Below, piece after piece: positions 11,863-20,316 of a stretch of DNA of 64,000 nt. The position numbers and the translations under genes were made by a program. The notes under the pieces are model-generated. The model was not told the origin of the DNA, made no database searches, and was given only the letters and a program-made list of their open reading frames with translations. Positions within the stretch are counted from its first letter, which is position 1; each line of letters opens with the position of its first letter. The stretch is from the NCBI GenBank assembly GCA_902706235.1, contig CACSJR010000001.1, forward strand, positions 124,001 through 188,000. The letters run 5' to 3'. Source of the stretch: Citrobacter sp. 18056. GTDB taxonomy: Bacteria > Pseudomonadota > Gammaproteobacteria > Enterobacterales > Enterobacteriaceae.

Positions 11863-13275
11863 TTACAGTACGTGCACGGATGCAGTATTGGTGGTTCCGC
11901 TTGGTACCAGCGCACCAGAAACCATCACCACAACGTCACCTTTCTGAGCCAGACCGCTCTGCAGTGCAACTTCTTTACCCAGACGGTAGAAATCATCAGT
12001 AGAAGAGATTTCTTTAACCAGCTGCGCGTTAACGCCTTTAGACAGCACGAGCTGACGTGCAGTCAGTTCGTTGGTGGTCAGCGCCAGGATGGTGGCATCC
12101 GGGAAGTATTTACGGATAGCGCGAGCAGATTTACCGCCCTGGGTCGCAACAACAATCAATGGCGCTTCCAGTTTCTCAGCTGTTTCTACTGCACCGCGGC
12201 AAACCGCTTCGGTGATGCGCAGCTTGCGGCTGTCGTTGTTGAAGTCCAGACGGCTGGTCATCACGCGGTCAGTACGTTCACAGATGGTTGCCATGATGGT
12301 CACCGCTTCCAGCGGGTATTTCCCTTTCGCAGACTCACCGGACAGCATGACTGCATCGGTACCGTCGAGGATGGCGTTAGCAACGTCACCGGCTTCAGCG
12401 CGAGTTGGACGTGGGTTCTTGATCATAGAATCCAGCATCTGGGTCGCGGTGATAACCACTTTACGAGCGCGTACACATTTTTCGATGATCATCTTCTGCG
12501 CGAAGATAACCTCTTCAACCGGGATTTCAACGCCCATATCGCCACGAGCAACCATGATGCCGTCAGACGCTTCGAGGATTTCGTCGAAGTTGTTCAGGCC
12601 TTCCTGGTTTTCGATTTTGGAGATGATCTGGATGTTTTCGCCGCCGTGGGCTTTCAGGTGCTCACGGATTTCCAGCACGTCAGAACGCTTACGGATAAAG
12701 GAAGCTGCAACGAAATCAACGCCCTGTTCACAACCGAAGATCAGGTCCTGTTTGTCTTTCTCAGCCAGTGCTGGCAGAGCGATGGAAACGCCTGGCAGGT
12801 TAACGCCTTTGTTTTCGCCCAGGTCGCCGTTGTTCAGCACTTTACAAACAACCTTGTTGCCTTCGATAGCGGTAACTTCCATACCGATCAAGCCGTCATC
12901 AACCAGAATGGTGTTGCCGACGCTCAGGTCGCTGGTGAAACCTTCGTAGGTAACAGCCACAGTTTCGGTGTTACCGACAACGGTTTTATCCGTGGTGAAC
13001 GTGAAGGTCTGGCCTGCTTTCAGGGAGACGTCGTTGCCGCCTTCCAGTTTGATGGTGCGGATTTCAGGGCCTTTGGTATCCAGCAGGATTGCCGCTGACT
13101 TACCGGTTTTGCTAACCACGTTGCGCAGGTTCTTGATGCGTTGGCCGTGTTCAGCATAGTCGCCGTGAGAAAAGTTCAGACGCATCACGTTCATGCCGGC
13201 GTCCAGCATCTTGGTCAGCATCTCTTCGGATTCGGTTTTTGGACCGATGGTGCAAACAATTTTGGTCTTTTTCAT
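11863..13275 (-). CDS. pykF: PykF, pyruvate kinase I
   Basis: Converts phosphoenolpyruvate and ADP to pyruvate and ATP, activated by fructose-1,6-bisphosphate. The start at 13275 ([16 protein letters not shown]) gives 470 residues, the E. coli PykF length; 22 extra codons of the longer open frame are not coding-like. The barrel motifs MRLNFSHGD, the catalytic Lys in ISKIENQEG, and [10 protein letters not shown] are present. A Cra operator and a TATAAT box lie upstream, so glycolytic induction through Cra is expected, as in E. coli. Confidence 0.98.
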   Translation of the reverse strand: MKKTKIVCTIGPKTESEEMLTKMLDAGMNVMRLNFSHGDYAEHGQRIKNLRNVVSKTGKSAAILLDTKGPEIRTIKLEGGNDVSLKAGQTFTFTTDKTVVGNTETVAVTYEGFTSDLSVGNTILVDDGLIGMEVTAIEGNKVVCKVLNNGDLGENKGVNLPGVSIALPALAEKDKQDLIFGCEQGVDFVAASFIRKRSDVLEIREHLKAHGGENIQIISKIENQEGLNNFDEILEASDGIMVARGDMGVEIPVEEVIFAQKMIIEKCVRARKVVITATQMLDSMIKNPRPTRAEAGDVANAILDGTDAVMLSGESAKGKYPLEAVTIMATICERTDRVMTSRLDFNNDSRKLRITEAVCRGAVETAEKLEAPLIVVATQGGKSARAIRKYFPDATILALTTNELTARQLVLSKGVNAQLVKEISSTDDFYRLGKEVALQSGLAQKGDVVVMVSGALVPSGTTNTASVHVL

Positions 13276-13484
13276 GACAGTCTTAGTCTTTAAGTTGAGA
13301 GAGAAGGAATAGGAAAATTTGGATCGTGGGCGCACTGCCACGAAGGTAAACCTGTATTACGAAAGTCGCGATGCCACGAGATAAGGATAGGTGACATCAA
13401 AAAAGCGTGCAGAGGAAAGTGAGCCTGGTTTTCAGCTACGAAGGTTGGATGAAGTTTTACGTTATTTTTTATGCAGTCCAATGC

Positions 13485-13498
13485 GCTGAAACCATTCA
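13485..13498 (+). promoter_or_regulatory. Cra (FruR) operator for pykF
   Basis: GCTGAAACCATTCA fits the Cra consensus RSTGAAWCSNTHHW at every position. It lies just downstream of the pykF -10 box on the minus strand, where binding would block transcription, as known for E. coli pykF. Confidence 0.85.
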
Positions 13499-13515
13499 AG
13501 AAAGAATCGGTGCGT

Positions 13516-13521
13516 ATTATA
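13516..13521 (-). promoter_or_regulatory. pykF -10 box
   Basis: A perfect TATAAT on the minus strand, 18 bp upstream of the Cra box. No clear -35 element was found. Confidence 0.6.
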
Positions 13522-13697
13522 CGAGGTTACGGATGAAAAGGAAAATGAAAACGCCGTTTCAGAACAAGACGATAGCGCTTAACAAAATCATTACGAGGCG
13601 ATCTTTACTTTGTAACAGAATCTAATGGCGAAAGTTGTCCAGAAAGACGCTATCATCAGTAATGAATTGAAAATTAATGAGTTAGTGGGAGTAAGAG

Positions 13698-13910
13698 ATG
13701 GGCAATCAAGGTAAAGATGAAGCACTGTATCAGGAGATGTGCCGGGTGGTCGGCAAGGTCGTACTGGAGATGCGTGACCTGGGACAAGAGCCCAAACACA
13801 TTGTAATTGCTGGCGTATTGCGCACATCGCTTGCTAACCAGAAAATCAAACGCAGTGAACAGACCCGCGAGGCGATGGAACGCGTCATCACCGCGCTGGC
13901 GGGTCAATAA
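13698..13910 (+). CDS. fumD: FumD, small fumarase-D family protein
   Basis: A 70-residue protein closely matching E. coli FumD (YdhZ, 69 residues), including VVGKVVLEMRDLGQEPKHIVIAGVLRT split over residues 11-37. FumD has been reported to have fumarase activity; its physiological role is unclear. The stop is immediately followed by the last codon of the convergent TetR-type gene, so this is the left edge of the accessory block. In K-12 ydhYVWXUT follows fumD; none of it is present here. Confidence 0.93.
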   Translation: MGNQGKDEALYQEMCRVVGKVVLEMRDLGQEPKHIVIAGVLRTSLANQKIKRSEQTREAMERVITALAGQ

Positions 13911-14549
13911 TCAGGCAATGACAAAGCGTAAAACAGCTTTCACGGCAATTTTTGAGTGATGCGCCACCAGTTGCGGGTCGTCAATTTCTGGCAGCGGGCC
14001 TTCCAGATAAAGGCTATTAAAGGTGTAAAAATTCGACACCTGGTAAAAACTGAAGCTGCTGATTAGACGATGCACGTCCCGGGCCTCAACGCCTTGTTGG
14101 AAAATGTCCTGTTGCTGACCGCGATCGAGAATATTTTCCAGAATCGACAGGGCGCTTTTGTTCAGCGGTTTCAACAAACCTGATGCATTCAGCCACTTCC
14201 CGCGCTGCATGTTCTCCATGCAAATGATCCGCATATAATCCGCATGGCTTGCGTGGTACGCCACGCTCCATTTCACCAACTGCACCAGCGCTTCGACTGG
14301 CGGTAAATTTTCCAGCCCCAGTTGCTGCTCGTTTTCACGAATGCGGACATAGACGTGCTCCAGCACCGCCTGATACAGCTGCTCCTTGGTTTTGAAGTAA
14401 TAAACCACCATCCGCTTGGTGGTTTGGGCTTCTCCAGCTATCTGTTCCATTCTCGCCCCGGCCAGGCCGTGCTCGGCGAAAACCGCGATGGCAGCGGCAA
14501 AAATCTTCTCTTTCAGGCTCTGGGCTTCATCGTGAACAACAACAGACAT
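13911..14549 (-). CDS. TetR-family regulator of the dehydroshikimate module
   Basis: A 212-residue TetR/AcrR regulator with an N-terminal helix-turn-helix (AAIAVFAEHGLAGARMEQIAG, then a recognition helix TTKRMVVYYFKTKEQLY). The start at 14549 has a GGGAG ribosome site; the longer frame runs into the divergent promoter. It is transcribed away from the dehydroshikimate dehydratase-HPPD gene with a 125-bp gap that holds the inverted repeat at 14623-14638, its likely operator. The ligand is probably an intermediate such as dehydroshikimate, quinate or protocatechuate; this is inferred from neighbours only. Confidence 0.85.
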   Translation of the reverse strand: MSVVVHDEAQSLKEKIFAAAIAVFAEHGLAGARMEQIAGEAQTTKRMVVYYFKTKEQLYQAVLEHVYVRIRENEQQLGLENLPPVEALVQLVKWSVAYHASHADYMRIICMENMQRGKWLNASGLLKPLNKSALSILENILDRGQQQDIFQQGVEARDVHRLISSFSFYQVSNFYTFNSLYLEGPLPEIDDPQLVAHHSKIAVKAVLRFVIA

Positions 14550-14622
14550 AGCGACTCCCGCTTCTGGTAAGAACAAAAAATACACACAACGATCACAAAT
14601 TAGCAACGAATTATGGCGCGCA

Positions 14623-14638
14623 TGAACCAAATGATTCA
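14623..14638 (+). promoter_or_regulatory. Candidate TetR-type operator 1
   Basis: TGAACCAAATGATTCA is an imperfect inverted repeat in the divergent promoter between the TetR gene and the dehydratase gene. The same motif recurs at 16536-16551 with 13 of 16 bases identical, which supports a shared regulator. Confidence 0.55.
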
Positions 14639-14674
14639 TATTCAGCTTTCCCGTGGATCATGACAGGTGACACT

Positions 14675-16528
14675 ATGCTGCGCTCTATCGCAACCGTCTC
14701 GATATCAGGCACCTTACCGGAAAAACTGAGCGCCATTGCCGATGCAGGCTATCAGGGCGTTGAAATTTTTGAAAATGATCTGCTCTATTATACCGGTTCG
14801 CCGGCGGATATCCGACAGATGGCCGCCGATCTCGGTTTGCAGATCACGCTTTTTCAGCCCTTTCGTGATTTCGAAGGTGCCAGCCGCCCGCAGTTTGCCG
14901 CCAATCTCGAACGCGCCAGACGTAAATTTGAGCTAATGCATCAGCTCGGCTGCGACACCTTGCTGTTATGCAGCAGCGTAGCACCGGACACCAGCCCGGA
15001 TATCGACCTGCAAATCAGTGACCTGCGTGCGCTGGCGGAGCTGGCTGAACGCGAAAAAATTAACGTCGGGTACGAAGCGCTGGCCTGGGGTACTCAGGTG
15101 AATCGCTGGCATCAGGCGTGGCAGCGCGTAAAAGCGGTGGATAGTCCGGCGATGGGGATTGTGCTCGACAGCTTTCACGTTCTGGCGCTGAGCGACACCT
15201 TGGCCCGGCTGGATGAAGTGCCGGTCGATAAAATTACCTTCCTCCAACTGGCGGATGCGCCGGTGATGAAAATGGACGTACTCGAATGGAGCCGCCATTT
15301 CCGCTGTTTCCCGGGGCAGGGTGAGCTTCCAGTGGTAGACTTTGCCACCGATTTAACCCGGCGCGGCTATCGCGGTCCGTGGTCGCTGGAAGTGTTCAAC
15401 GATGGTTTTCGCGCTTTGCCAAACGGCGCAACCGCGAAGGACGGCTATCGTTCTTTGCTGTGGCTGGAAGAACAAACCCGTCAACAGTTACCAGAAACCG
15501 ACGCCGAACTCTGTTCGCTGCCCGCGCTGCCGGAATATCAGGGACCGGAGTTTATTGAATTTGCCGCCAGCCCTGCCGAAGCGAAAAAACTCGGCACTAG
15601 CCTCAGCCAAATGGGCTTCCAGCAGCAGGGAATGCACCGCAGTAAAAAAGTGAGCCTGTGGCAAAACGGCGGCGCGCGGGTGATTGTCAATCATCAGCCG
15701 CACAGTTGGGCTGATCATTTCTGGCAGCGCCACGGCGTTTCTCTGTGTGCAATGACGCTGCGCGTTAGCCGCAGTGAGCCTATTATCTCCCGGGCAAAAG
15801 CCTACGGTTACGCCACCTGGCAGGGCGAGGTTGGGCCGAATGAAAACACCATCCCGGCGGTATGCGCCCCGGACGGCAGCCTGATTTACCTGGTAGAAGA
15901 GGGCGATGATATCTACGCCCGCGACTTTGAACTCAACGCGTCGGTCGCGACGTCGGGCCTGCTCGGCATCGATCATCTGGCGTTAGGGATGGAGGCCGAC
16001 AGCCGCGATAACTGGGTGATGTTCTTCCGCACCGTGTTTGGCTTCACGCTGGAGCATGAACAGACGATGCCCGATCCTTATGGTCTGGTGCGTAGCCTGG
16101 CGGTACACAGCCCGCAGGGCAATATTCGCCTGGCGCTGAATATTTCCCAAAGTCGCGCCACGCAGATTGCGCGTTCGGTGGCCTGCTATCAGGGGGCGGG
16201 CCTGCAACACGCGGCATTTGCCTGTGCGGATTTACCCGCAGTGCTTGAAAACTTACCCGGCGGGCTGCCTTCCGCGTTGCCTATTCCAGCTAACTATTAT
16301 GAGGATTTGCGGGCGCGGTTTGGCGACAGTGAACAGGCTGATGTGCTGCAACAGCAGCAGATCCTGTACGATCGTGACGGCAACGGTGGCGAGTTTTTAC
16401 ATCTGTATACTCGCCCATTCAGCGCCGGACGCTTTTTCTTTGAGTTAACCGAACGACGTAACGGCTATGCGCAATACGGCGCGGTCAATGCGGCGGTCCG
16501 TCTTTCGGCCATGCAGTACAGTGAGTAA
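14675..16528 (+). CDS. 3-dehydroshikimate dehydratase/HPPD-like fusion (QuiC1 type)
   Basis: A 617-residue two-domain protein. The N-terminal half is a sugar-phosphate isomerase-like TIM barrel with metal ligands in YEALAW, LDSFH and SLEVFND, as in AsbF/QuiC dehydroshikimate dehydratases that make protocatechuate. The C-terminal half is a vicinal-oxygen-chelate domain related to 4-hydroxyphenylpyruvate dioxygenase, with the iron triad visible: His in GIDHLAL, His in LQHAAFA and Glu in FFFELTERRNGY. The same architecture is known from Pseudomonas QuiC1. Start 14675 is preceded by CAGGTGA; an in-frame ATG at 14660 is possible. No protocatechuate ring-cleavage genes are in the window. Confidence 0.85.
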   Translation: MLRSIATVSISGTLPEKLSAIADAGYQGVEIFENDLLYYTGSPADIRQMAADLGLQITLFQPFRDFEGASRPQFAANLERARRKFELMHQLGCDTLLLCSSVAPDTSPDIDLQISDLRALAELAEREKINVGYEALAWGTQVNRWHQAWQRVKAVDSPAMGIVLDSFHVLALSDTLARLDEVPVDKITFLQLADAPVMKMDVLEWSRHFRCFPGQGELPVVDFATDLTRRGYRGPWSLEVFNDGFRALPNGATAKDGYRSLLWLEEQTRQQLPETDAELCSLPALPEYQGPEFIEFAASPAEAKKLGTSLSQMGFQQQGMHRSKKVSLWQNGGARVIVNHQPHSWADHFWQRHGVSLCAMTLRVSRSEPIISRAKAYGYATWQGEVGPNENTIPAVCAPDGSLIYLVEEGDDIYARDFELNASVATSGLLGIDHLALGMEADSRDNWVMFFRTVFGFTLEHEQTMPDPYGLVRSLAVHSPQGNIRLALNISQSRATQIARSVACYQGAGLQHAAFACADLPAVLENLPGGLPSALPIPANYYEDLRARFGDSEQADVLQQQQILYDRDGNGGEFLHLYTRPFSAGRFFFELTERRNGYAQYGAVNAAVRLSAMQYSE

Positions 16529-16535
16529 ACCAGAC

Positions 16536-16551
16536 TGAACCAAAAGGTTCG
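16536..16551 (+). promoter_or_regulatory. Candidate TetR-type operator 2
   Basis: TGAACCAAAAGGTTCG is a near-perfect palindrome (TGAACC-N4-GGTTCG) in the 79-bp gap before the MFS carrier. Together with the copy at 14623 it suggests that the carrier has its own promoter under the same TetR-type repressor. Confidence 0.55.
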
Positions 16552-16607
16552 GCTGGTGGAGTGAAAATAACAACATTCATCTGCACCCTACAAAGACAGG
16601 AAATACT

Positions 16608-17939
16608 ATGAGCACATACAGCCATGACCACGCTGTGGCCGCGGAGGCGGTCACCGCTGTACGCCGCACCCGGCGTCGGATCGGTATTCTGGCCCTGCTG
16701 GCAGTGGGCACAATGATCAACTATCTCGACCGTACGGTGCTGGGCATCGCAGCCCCGGCGCTCACCCAGGAGCTGGGCATCAACGCCGCGATAATGGGGC
16801 TGGTGTTCTCGGCGTTTGCCTGGACCTACGCGCTGGCGCAAATTCCCGGCGGCCTGTTCCTCGACCGCTTCGGCAACAAAATCACCTATTTCCTCTCCCT
16901 CACGCTGTGGTCGCTGTTCACGCTGTTTCACGGTATGGCGGTGGGTATCAAATCCTTATTACTGTGCCGCTTTGGGCTTGGGATCAGCGAAGCGCCGTGT
17001 TTCCCGGTGAATAGCCGGGTAGTCAGCGCCTGGTTTCCGCAACAGGAGAGGGCAAAAGCCACGGCGGTGTACACCGTCGGCGAATATCTTGGCCTCGCCT
17101 GCTTCTCGCCGCTGTTGTTCTGGATAATGGGCAACTTTGGCTGGCGCGCGCTATTTATCAGCGTCGGCGTGGTCGGCATAGTATTCGCGATAGCCTGGTG
17201 GCGTCTGTACCGCGAACCGCACGAAGACAGCCGTTTGAGCCAGCAGGAGCGTGAATACATCGAAGCGGGCGGCGGCATTCAATCAGCCGTGGTGCAAAAA
17301 ACGCAATTCAGCTGGCCGCTGGTGCGCCAGTTGTTGAGCAAACGTCAGATTGTCGGGGCGAGTATCGGTCAGTTTGCCGGTAACACAGTGCTGGTGTTCT
17401 TCCTGACCTGGTTCCCGACATGGCTCGCCACCGAGCGTCACATGCCATGGCTGAAGGTCGGTTTCTTCGCCATTCTGCCGTTTCTCGCGGCAGCGGGCGG
17501 GGTAATGTTCGGCGGTTGGGTATCGGACAAACTGCTGAAAGCTACTGGCTCGGCTAACCTTGGACGCAAGCTGCCGATTATCGTCGGCCTGCTGATGGCA
17601 AGCTGCATCATCACTGCCAACTGGTTGCATAGCGACACCGCGGTTATCCTGGTGATGTCGTTCGCCTTCTTTGGTCAGGGAATGGTTGGCCTCGGCTGGA
17701 CGCTGGTTTCTGACATGGCACCCAACGGACTCGGTGGTCTGACTGCCGGGCTGTTTAACTTCTGCGCCAACCTGGCGGGGATCCTCACGCCGCTGGTGAT
17801 TGGTTTTATCGTCGCCGCCTCCGGCAGTTTCTTCTACGCGCTCATTTACATCGGCGGCGCGGCGCTGCTCGGTGTGGTGGCGTACGTCTTTATTCTTGGC
17901 GATGTCAAACGCATCGAACTCACGGAACAGCAGGATTAG
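16608..17939 (+). CDS. MFS transporter, anion:cation symporter type
   Basis: A 443-residue inner-membrane carrier with 12 predicted membrane segments and the family signature of organic-acid:H+ symporters (INYLDRTVLGIAAP near the N-terminus; GLFLDRFGNK in the first cytoplasmic loop). Members carry sugar acids, phthalate, 4-hydroxybenzoate or quinate/shikimate. The neighbours (dehydroshikimate dehydratase upstream, a shikimate-dehydrogenase-like gene 9 bp downstream) favour quinate, shikimate or dehydroshikimate as substrate; that is inference. The start follows AGGAAATACT. Confidence 0.85.
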   Translation: MSTYSHDHAVAAEAVTAVRRTRRRIGILALLAVGTMINYLDRTVLGIAAPALTQELGINAAIMGLVFSAFAWTYALAQIPGGLFLDRFGNKITYFLSLTLWSLFTLFHGMAVGIKSLLLCRFGLGISEAPCFPVNSRVVSAWFPQQERAKATAVYTVGEYLGLACFSPLLFWIMGNFGWRALFISVGVVGIVFAIAWWRLYREPHEDSRLSQQEREYIEAGGGIQSAVVQKTQFSWPLVRQLLSKRQIVGASIGQFAGNTVLVFFLTWFPTWLATERHMPWLKVGFFAILPFLAAAGGVMFGGWVSDKLLKATGSANLGRKLPIIVGLLMASCIITANWLHSDTAVILVMSFAFFGQGMVGLGWTLVSDMAPNGLGGLTAGLFNFCANLAGILTPLVIGFIVAASGSFFYALIYIGGAALLGVVAYVFILGDVKRIELTEQQD

Positions 17940-17948
17940 GGAGCACGC

Positions 17949-18785
17949 ATGATCATTACCGGAAACACCAGACTGATTGCGCATCTGGGCTGGCCCACGG
18001 AAAGTTTCAAAGCGCCGATGATTTACAACCCGTGGTTTGCGGCACAAAACGTGGATGTCAAAGTGGTACCGATGGGCGTGCGTCCGGAGGCCTTTGCCGC
18101 ATTCGTGCCAGCGCTGTTTCAGATGACTAATCTGGTGGGAGCGCTGGTGACGATGCCGCATAAAGTCGTCACCGCCGGGCTGATGCAACAACTCAGCCCG
18201 ACGGCGGCGATTGCTGGAGCCTGCAATGCCATTCGGCGTGAAGAGGACGGCTCGCTCACCGGGGATATGTTCGACGGCAATGGATTCGTGCAGGGTATTC
18301 AGAGTAAAGGCTTTTGTGCAGAGAATGCCCGGGCATTAGTGGTGGGCTGTGGCGGTGTGGGATCGGCGATTGCCGCCTCTCTCGCTGCGGCCGGCGTGCC
18401 ATCGCTCACGCTGTTTGACACCCGTGAGCAAACCGCTCAGGCGCTGGCCATGCGCCTGCTACGTCATTATCCGACGCTTGAAATCAGGCTGATGCAAAAG
18501 GATCCGCAGGGCCATTCGCTGGTGGTAAACGCCACACCGATGGGCATGAAACCGGGCGATCCGCTACCGCTGGATGTTGATCGCCTGACGCCCGGCGCGT
18601 ACGTCGGCGAAGTGGTCATGAGCCAGACGTGGACGCCGTTCTTACAGGCCGCGATGGCCCGCGATTGTCAGGTGCAGCGCGGCACCGACATGCTGTTTGA
18701 AATGATCCCCGCCTATCTGAAGTTCTTTGGCCTGCCGGTCGCTACCCCTGAACAGCTGCGTGAGCGGGCTGAGATCAGGGAATAA
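17949..18785 (+). CDS. Shikimate/quinate dehydrogenase-like protein
   Basis: A 278-residue member of the AroE/YdiB family. The catalytic Lys is in TMPHK and the partner Asp in GDMFDGNG; the NAD(P) Rossmann motif is GCGGVGSA. The N-terminal substrate-binding segment is unusual: AroE has HSKSP with two serines, here it reads ESFKAP, so one serine is lost. This points to an altered substrate, as in the AroE-like/RifI-type subfamilies. It starts 9 bp after the carrier, so the two are co-transcribed. It probably links quinate or shikimate to the dehydro acids used by the dehydratase. Confidence 0.8.
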   Translation: MIITGNTRLIAHLGWPTESFKAPMIYNPWFAAQNVDVKVVPMGVRPEAFAAFVPALFQMTNLVGALVTMPHKVVTAGLMQQLSPTAAIAGACNAIRREEDGSLTGDMFDGNGFVQGIQSKGFCAENARALVVGCGGVGSAIAASLAAAGVPSLTLFDTREQTAQALAMRLLRHYPTLEIRLMQKDPQGHSLVVNATPMGMKPGDPLPLDVDRLTPGAYVGEVVMSQTWTPFLQAAMARDCQVQRGTDMLFEMIPAYLKFFGLPVATPEQLRERAEIRE

Positions 18786-18808
18786 GCGGATTCGACTGGC
18801 GTTCCCTG

Positions 18809-18846
18809 TTTGCCCGGCTAAGATAATTGCTTTCGAACCGGGCAAA
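18809..18846 (+). other. Hairpin in the leader of the ModA-like gene
   Basis: A perfect 9-bp inverted repeat, TTTGCCCGG (18809-18817) and CCGGGCAAA (18838-18846), with a 20-nt loop. It ends 12 bp before the ATG of the ModA-like gene. There is no T-run, so it is not a classical terminator; it could hide the weak ribosome binding site or bind a protein. Confidence 0.5.
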
Positions 18847-18858
18847 GATTTCACACTG

Positions 18859-19584
18859 ATGACCACAACCCTTCACGTACTCGCTGCGGGCAGTCTCAAG
18901 CGGGCATTTATTCCGCTGTGTCAGCATTTCAGCCAACAAACCGGCATTCCTGTCTCTGTCGATTTTGGCCCGGCGGGCCTGCTGCGGGAGCGTATCGAAG
19001 CCGGTGAGCGCTGCGACCTGTTCGCTTCTGCTAACACGCAACATCCGCAAACGCTGCTGGCGAACGGACGTGCGCAGGCGACGACGACCTTTGCGTTTAA
19101 TCGTCTGAACCTCACGGCACGTAAAACCGCGCAAACGGAAAATGCCGACTGGCTCAGCCTGCTGGCGAATCCTTTGCTGCGGCTCGGCACCTCAACGCCC
19201 GGCTGCGATCCGTCTGGCGATTACACTTTCGAGCTGTTGGCCCGAATCGAGGCGGACTATCCGGATATGACGCTAACCGCGCGGGCAAACAGGCTGGTGG
19301 GCGGCAGATCGTCGTTAACCGTTCCGAAAGGGGAAATTGCCAGCGCGTGGCTGATTCGCCAGGATTTGACCGACCTGTTTATCGGTTATGCGCACTACGC
19401 TCAGGCGCTGGAAAACACCGACGATTTGTACATTCTGGCGCTGCCGGATGCATATCAGACGCGCTGTGAATATCAGTTGGCGCGGCTCAGTGACGCCGCG
19501 CAACCGCTGGAACAGTTTATTGTGGCATCGGAAGGTCAGGCGTTTTTACGTGAGGCCGGTTTTTTAACGCTCAATGGAAAATAA
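18859..19584 (+). CDS. ModA-like substrate-binding protein without signal peptide
   Basis: A 241-residue protein of the molybdate/extracellular solute-binding family (LHVLAAGSLKRAF start; VDFGPAGLLRERIEAGERCDLFASAN; the PKGEIASAW segment). Periplasmic ModA proteins have a signal peptide; here the protein starts at the first domain strand (MTTTLHVLAAG), and the in-frame upstream codons do not form a signal sequence. It would stay in the cytoplasm unless the start is misread. It converges on the MolC-like ATPase gene with a 21-bp overlap. It may sense or buffer an oxyanion, or it may be a related enzyme; function unproven. Confidence 0.7.
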   Translation: MTTTLHVLAAGSLKRAFIPLCQHFSQQTGIPVSVDFGPAGLLRERIEAGERCDLFASANTQHPQTLLANGRAQATTTFAFNRLNLTARKTAQTENADWLSLLANPLLRLGTSTPGCDPSGDYTFELLARIEADYPDMTLTARANRLVGGRSSLTVPKGEIASAWLIRQDLTDLFIGYAHYAQALENTDDLYILALPDAYQTRCEYQLARLSDAAQPLEQFIVASEGQAFLREAGFLTLNGK

Positions 19585-20316
19585 TGGGGCGATTACCTGA
19601 CGTGGATAGTCATCCAGTGTCAGCGTCCTGACCGGCACGCCATAGGCCTGGTGCAGATGGCGGTCCGTCACCACATCTTCGGTTTCACCCGCCAGCCATT
19701 TCCCCTCCGGCAACAGCATCAGCGTATGGCTCGCCACCTGCAATGCATGGGTCGGATCGTGCGTTGTAAACAGCACGCTGCGCTGCTGGCGATGTGCCAG
19801 GTCGCTTATCAATTGCAGCACTACCTGTTGATTAGCCAGATCCAGCGCGGAGCAGGGCTCATCGAGCAAAATATTCTGACTGCCGCTGACCAGAGCCCTG
19901 GCAATCATCACCAGCTGCTGCTGACCACCGGAGAGCGTGCCGAAGTGTTGCTGCGCCAGTGCGGAAATGTTGAGCTGCGCCAGCGCCTTCGCGACCTGCT
20001 GTCGGTCGTCGGCTGACGGCTGTGAAAACAGCGCCACGTGGCGAGCACGGCCCATCAGCACCACGTCCTGCACCTGCCAGGCGAAGGCCGGGCGAAACGA
20101 CTGCGGCACCATGCTGACACCGCCATCCACCGAAAACTGACCACCGAGTGCGGGCAACACCCCTGTCAGCGTATCCAGTAAGGTACTTTTTCCGCGTCCG
20201 TTCGCGCCGAGTACGGCCCAGATCTTCCCCGGCTGACAGGCAAAACTGAGTGGCGAAAACAGCGGCTGGCCGTGACCGTACAGCAGTTCGCTGACGGATA
20301 ACGAAGCGGTGATCAT
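19564..20316 (-). CDS. MolC-like ABC transporter ATPase
   Basis: A 250-residue cytoplasmic ATPase of the FecCD/BtuCD (type II importer) group. Walker A is GANGRGKST, the signature LSGGQQQ, Walker B ILLDEP and the switch His is in TTHDP. It begins in a 4-bp overlap with the permease stop, completing a binding protein-permease-ATPase operon on the minus strand. The operator upstream of the operon suggests molybdate or tungstate (compare Haemophilus MolABC) rather than iron or cobalamin. Confidence 0.85.
   Translation of the reverse strand: MITASLSVSELLYGHGQPLFSPLSFACQPGKIWAVLGANGRGKSTLLDTLTGVLPALGGQFSVDGGVSMVPQSFRPAFAWQVQDVVLMGRARHVALFSQPSADDRQQVAKALAQLNISALAQQHFGTLSGGQQQLVMIARALVSGSQNILLDEPCSALDLANQQVVLQLISDLAHRQQRSVLFTTHDPTHALQVASHTLMLLPEGKWLAGETEDVVTDRHLHQAYGVPVRTLTLDDYPRQVIAPLFSIER

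Larger units (their letters stand above)
13276..13697. promoter_or_regulatory. pykF/fumD divergent promoter region
   Basis: About 420 bp without a gene between divergent pykF and fumD. It contains the Cra box (13485-13498) and a minus-strand TATAAT at 13516-13521 for pykF. The pykF leader is therefore about 230 nt. The segment next to fumD is A+T-rich and presumably carries its promoter. Confidence 0.6.

Noticed and set aside
11836-13098. Long plus-strand open frame of 420 codons over pykF
   Set aside because: It is the antisense shadow of the highly codon-biased pykF gene; no ribosome site and no family resemblance.
17283-18191. Minus-strand open frame of 302 codons across the MFS/dehydrogenase junction
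   Set aside because: His/Arg/Gln-rich composition typical of a reversed coding strand; both plus-strand genes have clear families.
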